DNA from: Castanea sativa
Taxonomy: Eukaryota; Streptophyta; Magnoliopsida; Fagales; Fagaceae
Direction: 5' to 3'
NCBI RefSeq assembly: GCF_040712315.1
Contig: NC_134021.1
Span: 27,428,001 to 27,492,000, forward strand
Length of the DNA stretch: 64,000 nucleotides
Shown here one piece after another: positions 58,901 to 64,000 of the stretch. Position 1 is the stretch's first letter. Each line of letters begins with the position of its first letter. A program made the translations under genes and the position numbers. A model generated the notes under the pieces. It saw nothing but the letters and a program-made list of their open reading frames with translations. It did no database searches and was not told where the DNA came from.

Positions 58901-61058
58901 GACGGGGTCGAGTTCCTCTCACCCGGGGGGAGTTGGTGCGAACACAAGATACAGGCCCCCAATTATACACACGTATGGGAGGAAGAGCAAAAAGAAGACA
59001 GCCCAACCTGTGGCCTTATGGATGGAGTCTATTAGTTATTGGGCTTGAGATTAAGTAAGCTCGAACATTTAATAATTAGGGTTTCTTTATGCATTGTGTT
59101 GTTAGCTATTTAAACACTTTTCCTAATTATTGTAAGACAGCTTTTGAGAATTATAAAAAAACGTTTGTTTTCTTTTTCACTGGTGCCAACTCCAGTTTGC
59201 TTGGTGCTGACTCCAAGCAGCCCTTAGGTGCTGACTCCTAGGGTTTATCCTATTATTTTTCTGTCTATTATAATATTGTGGTTGTCCTACGTCAGAGCCT
59301 CTAGATCCAAATTTATGTTTGGTGTCACTTAGGAAAAAAGTGGAGTAACAGAAAATCAGGTCTTGCAATATACAGTCCAAAATCAACTAATGCTCAAGTT
59401 CCTAGCCCATAGCCCTACTTTAACTGAGGGTGGAGCCATTTGCTTTTGGAATTATGTATATACTTTCAAAACATATTGTGCTCAATATATGATCCTCAAT
59501 GAGTCCTGAGCAAAAAATATATGAAGGAAAGACATCTTACTTTCACTCCAGGAAAGGCTCCTATCCAAGCAAGATTAAAATTTTCGGCATGTTCCCTAAT
59601 AGCTTCATTCAAATGCTGATTTCCTAAAAGTGATCGGAATACAGCTGTTAAAAGATAAACCAACTACAACTGGCACAACAAGATAAGATACCTAGATCTT
59701 AATATAAAATACAAACTGATGATATAAAGACAGAAGTCCAGACTTAATCAGAACGGTCTTCTGACCATCCTACATAAGGCTTTTATGCTTATGGTTTCAG
59801 AATTGCCAATCTTCTTTTAGAATAAGAGCTATGCAGCAGGAGCAGAAAAGTTTCCTGCCTCAAATGTGTTTCAAAAGAATCAAAACCACAGTAAAATGTA
59901 TGTATTTCTGCTTGCAGAAACATACATATTTGTTAAAACAACAACTTGAAAAACTTAAACATTCCATCTTCCATCGCAGTTGAAATTGCAATTAACCTAT
60001 TGGGAAGATTCCTTAAGTGTCACTGAGATCACAGCTTATTTTACGAAACAAGTCCACTTTTGAGTATATTTTTCAGAAAGTTCATAGTTTCGTTTCTTCT
60101 TAGTTAAAAAAAAAGGTTTGTCATAGACTTTCAACAAAAGATCTCACTTCTATTTTCCAGGTCCTCATTCATGTTACATTGATCAGGTTCCTTATTTCCA
60201 ACCCAGGTATACAAGAAGTATACAAGACGACTATTATCACTTATTTACCTATTGTCACTAAAAGGACCCTATGGACTGTTTCCAATTCTATAAATTGGGG
60301 AACTCTACTAAACCATCACACTTACAAGTGGAGTCCAACTCAAACCTGAAGTCTTATTTATTATAATTTCTCAATTATTTCTTATAATCTTTATTTAAAA
60401 ATTCAATCTTATAAAAAATTTATAAAAAAAAATTAAAAATTAAAAAAAAAAAAGTATGAATATCATCGGAAAAAAGTCCATATAACTTTCATGGGACAAA
60501 ATATGTCTACCTGAGATATGATAAAAGTACTTACCGAAACAAATAAGTCCCAGTTTGGTGTCAGTCATGTGAGAAAGTAAACTGCACTTAGTCATTGCAT
60601 AATTCTTCATTGTCTTGTGCCTTTCTAAATGATCAGGGGTAAGGTTTAACACAGCAGCAACCTGCAAAGATGCCCATATATTAGCAGACGAACAAAAAGG
60701 GGGAGGGGGGATATAATTGAATCTTGGACTGTTAAAATTTCAAACCAACTCACTGAAGGGCAGAAGTAGTTGTTGGGAATTTCTATTTGATAACTGCTAA
60801 CCTCCACAACAGCAACCTGAAAGAGAAATGAACCATTAAAGTTGACCTTGACTTCAAAGGACAATGAAATTCGCAGATAATTAATACTTGTAGAATGACA
60901 TTTAAACATATCTGAGTGGAAGGAGAAATGATTCTTACAATCAGACTTACCTGAAACCTGGGCTTCATAGAAGGTGATAAGCACAGAAAAGCAGCCTCCG
61001 AGAGTGGATTGCCAAGGTTTCCCCCAACAAACGCCTCAATGCCAAAATGATTAAGCAT
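40961..61058 (-). CDS. murD: MurD: UDP-N-acetylmuramoyl-L-alanine:D-glutamate ligase (3' nine exons; 5' part outside window)
   Basis: Coding exons in transcript order: 61058-60951, 60816-60754, 60661-60535, 59644-59541, 50138-49922, 49591-49464, 46656-46582, 46477-46357, 41061-40961. Together they give 1,044 nt, 347 residues plus TAG, with no internal stop; every intron is GT-AG. MurD joins D-glutamate to UDP-MurNAc-L-alanine using ATP. Visible Mur-ligase features (partial-protein numbering): [11 protein letters not shown] with the metal-binding Glu at 41; [11 protein letters not shown] with Asp67-His68; Lys82 in NYAMTKC, matching the lysine that is carbamylated in bacterial Mur[18 protein letters not shown]; and the C-terminal [19 protein letters not shown]. 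The N-terminal UDP-binding domain, the GKST P-loop and any transit peptide lie upstream, beyond 64000 or lost. A plastid location is inferred from the family. Introns hold many transposons. Confidence 0.9.
41265..41436. repeat. 86-bp tandem duplication in the last MurD intron
   Basis: Two copies, 41265-41350 and 41351-41436, starting GTGGATGGAAGCAACATTAC, with about one difference. A near-identical duplication suggests a recent event or an assembly effect. Confidence 0.9.
42318..43230. repeat. Two minisatellite blocks within the solo LTR
   Basis: 42318-42585 holds about 11 units of 22-31 bp built on AAGCCCGTTGCTACACGGCA. 42600-43230 holds many units of AAAGCCCAAATATTATTTGG followed by CAACTATTTC, arranged in higher-order units of about 50-60 bp. 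Confidence 0.85.
44768..44967. repeat. 33-35-bp tandem repeat, about six copies, within the solo LTR
   Basis: Units of the form CTGGGTTATTTTCTGCAGAA followed by ATATTTTTACGG, with variable length. Confidence 0.8.
45195..46356. other. Rest of MurD intron 8, no feature seen
   Basis: Intronic sequence between the solo LTR and the exon at 46357. The minus-strand frame at 45475-45777 shows no motif. Confidence 0.6.
47090..47352. mobile_element. MITE-like repeat in MurD intron 6
   Basis: Left end AGAGTCCGTTTGGATAGA and right end TCTATCCAAACACATTCTTA are imperfect inverted repeats. The inside reads GGGACCC, ACTATTCAC and poly-A, a layout common to many plant miniature elements. The exact target duplication is unclear, possibly TTAG. 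Confidence 0.6.
47353..48490. other. MurD intron 6 sequence, (GA)n only
   Basis: A (GA)n microsatellite lies at about 47692-47716. A 112-codon plus-strand frame at 47731-48069 has no motif and is probably chance. Confidence 0.5.
48491..48615 (-). mobile_element. tRNA-derived SINE, second family, in MurD intron 6
   Basis: On the minus strand: A-box-like TAGTTCAATTGG (48591-48602) and perfect B box GGTTCAAATCC (48550-48560), about 30 nt apart, then an A/T-rich tail. An exact 8-bp duplication CACATGAT flanks it at 48483-48490 and 48616-48623. Length 125 bp. It is unlike the SINE at 4293. A functional tRNA is ruled out by a poor T stem and the lack of an acceptor stem. Confidence 0.85.
50300..51000 (-). 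pseudogene. Copia RNase H and 3' region remnant in MurD intron 4
   Basis: The minus strand shows decayed copia text: [20 protein letters not shown] near 50950-50890, a [13 protein letters not shown] stretch near 50640, HERTKHIEVDCH-like near 50590, and a [17 protein letters not shown] tail near 50470-50420. Many stops. It is a different copia lineage from the one at 20236. Confidence 0.65.
51062..51560 (+). pseudogene. Copia protease/pre-integrase remnant in MurD intron 4
   Basis: Plus strand: [19 protein letters not shown] (protease active site decayed from DSGATDHIT), [20 protein letters not shown], then an [13 protein letters not shown] stretch, then after a frameshift [17 protein letters not shown] and the LHHPS-type zinc region near 51490-51530. 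No ends visible. Confidence 0.7.
51561..53299. other. MurD intron 4, nothing recognised
   Basis: Frames are short and without motifs. It may be further copia or LINE debris that has decayed beyond my reading. Confidence 0.4.
53300..53466 (+). mobile_element. LINE 3' tail fragment
   Basis: TAATAAAATTTCTTACGTTA followed by CTTATC-A(8) at about 53433-53466 is the plant L1-type terminus. The upstream part is non-coding here. Confidence 0.5.
53692..54619. mobile_element. Mutator-like miniature element with CTCGAG-rich interior
   Basis: 928 bp between the 9-bp duplications TGCTTGAGG (53683-53691 and 54620-54628), the size typical of Mutator-like elements. Terminal inverted repeats of about 80 bp begin GCCAAAATGGCCAAAT and contain AGATTTAGCAATCTACCA-like text at both ends. 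Inside, the palindrome AACTCGAGTT and one-base variants recur about ten times in the two subterminal regions. No transposase. Confidence 0.85.
54708..55068 (+). repeat. Gypsy 5' LTR
   Basis: TGGTGCGGACAC ... CTACGTCA, 361 bp. Ends match its partner exactly. Confidence 0.95.
55069..56365 (+). other. Gypsy leader with C-rich, low-complexity segment
   Basis: After the primer-binding site, 55080-55640 is markedly C- and A-rich (GCCGCCGCG, CACCGCTGC, poly-A then GAAGAAGAAG) compared with the AT-rich surroundings. A plus-strand frame of 84 codons (55072-55326) and overlapping ones are proline- and basic-rich without a motif. This could be a captured host exon or an untranslated leader. 55650-56365 is T-rich and empty. 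Confidence 0.5.
56366..56827 (+). pseudogene. Truncated gypsy gag
   Basis: 153 codons: [16 protein letters not shown] start, a coiled-coil-like [20 protein letters not shown], then the gag core [20 protein letters not shown] and [10 protein letters not shown]. The rest of gag, with zinc knuckle, protease and the first part of RT, is missing; the frame shifts into RT sequence at about 56800-56815. Confidence 0.88.
56796..59048 (+). pseudogene. Gypsy pol remnant: RT end, RNase H, integrase, chromodomain
   Basis: One frame broken by a single stop (58173-58175). It begins in the RT thumb ([20 protein letters not shown]). RNase H follows: [47 protein letters not shown]. Then comes the integrase HHCC zinc region ([14 protein letters not shown] ... 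CRTCKLAK) and the core with Asp in SMDFVLGL, Asp in VSDRDVRF and Glu in [13 protein letters not shown]. After the stop: [34 protein letters not shown], and a chromodomain-like end ([18 protein letters not shown], about 58770-58840). Without RT palm and protease it cannot move alone. Confidence 0.93.
58934..59294 (+). repeat. Gypsy 3' LTR
   Basis: 361 bp; about 97 percent identical to 54708-55068 by hand count. Confidence 0.95.
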
Positions 61059-61500
61059 CTGACTTCAAATGATCACAAAAATATAATTAATAAAGAATAT
61101 AGCAAATTCACATTGCAACAAGATGAATTTAGAAATGGAAAGGAATCAAAGTTACTCAGGAAATAATTATTAGTAATTCTCTTACACCATGTTTGGGAGT
61201 TTATAAAAGAATGGAATGGGTAGATCATAAAGGAATGAATATGGAGTATTTTTATAGTATGTTTTAAGAGTTTATAAAACAAGGAATGGAAGAGTAAGAA
61301 GTATATAATTTCAGTATATAATTCACCTTTTATTTGTCTTTTTATTTATTTTTTCAAAATGTAGATAATTCAGTATTTGATCTCCATTTCATTAAATAAA
61401 TCAGAATTCCTCTTATTTTTTGAAAGGAGTGCTTAGGAGGGAATGGAATAGGCATTCCCTTATAACTATTCCATTCCTTTCTAAAGTCTCTCCACTACCC
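61059..61500. other. Upstream MurD intron, no exon seen
   Basis: The sequence before the exon at 61058 ends in a normal CAG acceptor, so an upstream exon exists or existed. No match to MurD N-terminal motifs appears from here to 64000 on the minus strand. GGAATGGAATGG-type text at 61215-61470 looks like part of a miniature repeat. Confidence 0.6.
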
Positions 61501-62697
61501 TACACATATAACACCAATCAACAATAGGGAAACCTCTCCTCCTCAAATTATCACCATTGAGAATCCTCCCCCAAGCCACAGTCCAAACAAAGAAAGAAAC
61601 CCATCTAGGTACCTAGATTCCCTAGATACCTTTCCAAGGAAATATGACCAAAGAGGAACCTCTTAGTGTATTATAAAACAAGCGAATATCAAATACCCCT
61701 TTCTTCTTTGGCACCCACCACATAAGATCCCCCCCCATCACTAGCAAGAGAATTAGACACCAGAATATGAAGAAAGTCCACTACTATCTCCAATTCCCAA
61801 TTGTTAAAGTCACAAAAAAATCTAATATCCCATATCCTCCTCTCCCCCACCCCTTGCCTAATCAAAGAAGAATCGACCGAAGCCTCCTTATTAATAGCAA
61901 TGTCATATAGAATCGGGTAAGCCTCTTTCAAAGATTGATCACCACAACAACAATCATACCAAAACTTCAACCGATTCCCCATCCAAACCTTAAACCAGGT
62001 AAAATGACTAAAAACTTCCCAATCCTTATGAATACTCCTCCATAAACCACAACCATAAGAACCCCTACCCAATTTTGACAGCAATATACCCATATTTTCC
62101 TTCTACCAACCGCCTCCAAAGTCATGTCTCCTCATTCCCAAACCACCACAACCATTTCCCCAATAAAGCTTTGTTGAAGGTGGTAATCTTCCTTATCCCT
62201 AGCCCACCATTAGACATAGGGGTACAAACCTTGCCCATCTCACTAAGTGAATTTTTTAGAATCATCCTCCATACCACCCCACAAGAAGTTTCGTTGCATC
62301 TTCTCAATCCTATTTGCCACACTAGTAGGAATAGTAAAGAGCAAGAGGTAGTAGGTAGGCAAGCTTGAAAGCGTACTTTTAAGCAAAGTCAACCTACCAC
62401 CTTTAGAAAGATACAACTTCTTCCAACCTGCCAATCTCTGGTCAAAATTTTCCAATATAGGGTTCCAAATAGAAACAAACTTATGATAAGCACCCAATGA
62501 CATACCAAGGTAGGACAGGATAAATTTCCCATGGGTAAATTTCCCACCTATCAAAACTATTTTGAGACTCGGAAATAAGCTGATGTAAAACCCCTTTTAG
62601 CTGGTTTGCCACTAAATTGATGGGTCGAAAGTCTTTGATATTGGAAGCATTTTTTTTAGGCATTAAAGCAATAAAGGTGGAGCTTAATACAATCATG
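61500..62697 (-). pseudogene. LINE (L1-type) ORF2 fragment
   Basis: Minus strand: [20 protein letters not shown] (RT start, about 62680-62620), then an internal deletion; [20 protein letters not shown] and [11 protein letters not shown] (62440-62330), [13 protein letters not shown] (about 62290), GLGIRKITTFNKALLGKWLW (62200-62140), then CGLWRSIHKDWEVFSHF (62050-61995). Frameshifts separate the blocks. Both ends are truncated. Confidence 0.85.
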
Positions 62698-62767
62698 CTT
62701 TTTGTGGATCAAGATAAGGCTCATTTGCAACATTGGTTCTATAAAGTTGTGATTTCCAACTATATTG

Positions 62768-63800
62768 TGTTGGCTTTAATTCCGTGCCAAATTTGATTGT
62801 AATTTCTTCAATTATTTTCCCTGTATGTATGTGGGTTTATTTGTAAGAGATGAGTGTGAGAGATCAGTGAAAATTCAAACTTCAAGAGTTGAATCTGTGG
62901 ATTTTGCGACTAGCTCACGACTAGCTCGTGAGAAGCAACCCACGAAAAGGCCACGCGTGAAGCACATTACTGGAAGACGAAGAGTCGTGCCAAGTTGTCT
63001 TTTTCGCGACTGTCTCGCGAGAAGGGCCAACCCATGAAGGACTCGCGAAAGACTCTGTTTGGCAAAAAGTTATGTTTTGTTTTACCTTTTCTTTATCTAC
63101 ACTATATATATCCTCATTACCTACAAATTGTAAGGAATGTTTTTCAGAGAAAAAACCTTAGAAAATACATTTGAGAGTCAGAGATTGTTATACCCACAAT
63201 CATCTGCACATTTCCTTGTGGTTTTCCTCAACTCTTACCTCTCCATCTCTAGATCTTTGAAAGGTTGTTGGCCCAAACACTTACCACACCCATATTAAGT
63301 GTAAAGTGAGATTTTGGTGCTGCTGGGAAGCATTGGAATGAGCCATTCATTGGATGCAATCGGGTTGAATTGCGGGATCCGAAAAGCTAGAGAAGACAAG
63401 GCTTCGAGAAGTTAGTTGGTAATAGAAGCTTGGAGGGCTCAAGTACATGGGGTAGACTAGGATTGGAGAGTCTTGTTGTTCGTGTACTCCAACTTTATTC
63501 TCTAGTGGATCGATTTCGACTTGGAGGGTCGCGAAGAGGTTTTTCGCCGAGTTCTTCACTTTCCTTTTCTATAATACGTCTCGATGTTATCTTGTGTTTG
63601 CGCATCTCTTCCCTACTCTTTAAGCTTTCTTTTTACTATTAATGATAGATGAATATGGCTTAGGGTAGAGTTATCGGTTCATTGCGCTCATTTACTCTTG
63701 TTCCACATTTAGTCTAACTAAGAATAAAAGCAATCTAACCGTAATTTTTAATGGAGGGTCTGAACAAACTCTTGTGTTTTAATACAAATACGAGCTTTCA
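62768..63800 (+). mobile_element. 5' LTR of a further Ty1/copia element
   Basis: 1,033 bp, TGTTGGCTTTAATTC ... CGAGCTTTCA. Primer-binding site TGGTATCAGAGC starts at 63803, two bases inside. A TATA box lies at about 63103. The region 62905-63055 has several short palindromes (CTAGCTCGTGAG, TCTCGCGAGA, GACTCGCGAAAG). The 3' LTR lies beyond the window. Confidence 0.88.
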
Positions 63801-63867
63801 ATTGGTATCAGAGCGGGTATACTTATCGGATTTCATTACCCTGGTGCAATCCTAGACCCTGTGTGAG

Positions 63868-64000
63868 ATGGATAGATCTCAATCCCTTAATGCACCTCCC
63901 TCCTTTGATGGGAGTTATTATGTTTTTTGGAAAGTACGTATGTGTGCTTTTCTTTGTGCTACTGATGAGACAGTGTGGGATTCTGTTGAGAATGGATATG
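63868..64000 (+). CDS. Copia gag, N-terminal start (runs off the window)
   Basis: ATG at 63868, 68 bp after the LTR, opens a frame without stops to the window edge: MDRSQSLNAPPSFDGSYYVF then WKVRMCAFLC. This is the N-terminal gag pattern of plant copia elements (UBN2/DUF4219 type). Whether the element is intact cannot be judged. It occupies what would be an upstream MurD intron. Confidence 0.8.
   Translation, partial: MDRSQSLNAPPSFDGSYYVFWKVRMCAFLCATDETVWDSVENGY

Larger units (their letters stand above)
54708..59294 (+). mobile_element. Internally deleted Ty3/gypsy chromovirus in MurD intron 4
   Basis: 4,587 bp with the duplication GAGCC at 54703-54707 and 59295-59299. LTRs are 361 bp each (54708-55068, 58934-59294) and differ at about 11 positions. 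The primer-binding site TGGTATCAGAGCC follows the left LTR at about 55073, and the purine tract CCCGGGGGGAGT precedes the right LTR. Gag is cut short and joined to the end of RT, then RNase H, integrase and a C-terminal chromodomain. Short LTRs and a chromodomain point to a Reina-like chromovirus. It sits antisense to MurD. Confidence 0.95.

Noticed and set aside
62825..63037. 70-codon plus-strand frame within the copia LTR
   Set aside because: Lies fully inside the LTR and consists of its palindromic CGCGAG text.

Overview
This is nuclear DNA from a flowering plant, probably a woody eudicot. It has spliced GT-AG introns, several plant LTR-retrotransposon families primed by initiator tRNA-Met, L1-type LINE debris, tRNA-derived SINEs and a block of plastid DNA. 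Some gag and LINE sequences remind me of Fagaceae (oak, chestnut, beech), but that is recall and not proof. Most of the window is transposable elements and their remains.

Layout. 75-653 is a hAT-type miniature element with a perfect 8-bp target duplication. 804 to about 3185 is a lone LTR of a family that recurs at 5683 and 18960. Between them lie a degenerate TTTTGG-rich minisatellite split by a SINE (4293-4455), a second SINE fragment and a G-run. About 5683-30550 is one nested complex. It has an LTR at 5683, a large inverted repeat (arms about 7510-8051 and 9973-10613) with a TRIM element (8052-8501) at one arm edge, a 3.8-kb plastid insertion (NUPT: ndhH 5' part, rps15, 3' half of ycf1), a decayed plant-mobile-domain gene on the minus strand (14689-18644), a polypurine tract, and a second LTR starting at 18960. 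That second LTR is cut into three pieces by a full-length Ty1/copia element (20236-28327, TSD GTTAG) and by a solo LTR of the same copia family in the opposite orientation (28470-29838).

32973-40070 is a minus-strand LINE whose middle is replaced by a 5'-truncated copia fragment (34681-38540). That fragment's LTR itself carries a 5'-truncated LINE tail.

40961-61058 holds the only convincing host gene: nine minus-strand coding exons (1,044 nt, in frame, all junctions GT-AG) for the central and C-terminal parts of MurD, UDP-N-acetylmuramoyl-L-alanine:D-glutamate ligase, a peptidoglycan-pathway enzyme expected in the plastid. Its 5' exons are not in the window. Its introns carry a 3.2-kb solo LTR (41975-45194), a MITE-like repeat, a SINE (48491-48615), copia fragments, a Mutator-like miniature element (53692-54619) and an internally deleted Ty3/gypsy chromovirus (54708-59294).

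The right edge has another minus-strand LINE remnant and the start of a further copia element (LTR 62768-63800, gag open to the window end).

I see no sign of a new defence or mobile system. The points most worth checking are the intact-looking MurD gene, the mobile-domain gene lying antisense inside an LTR retroelement, and the chimeric ndhH end shared with the other arm of the inverted repeat.
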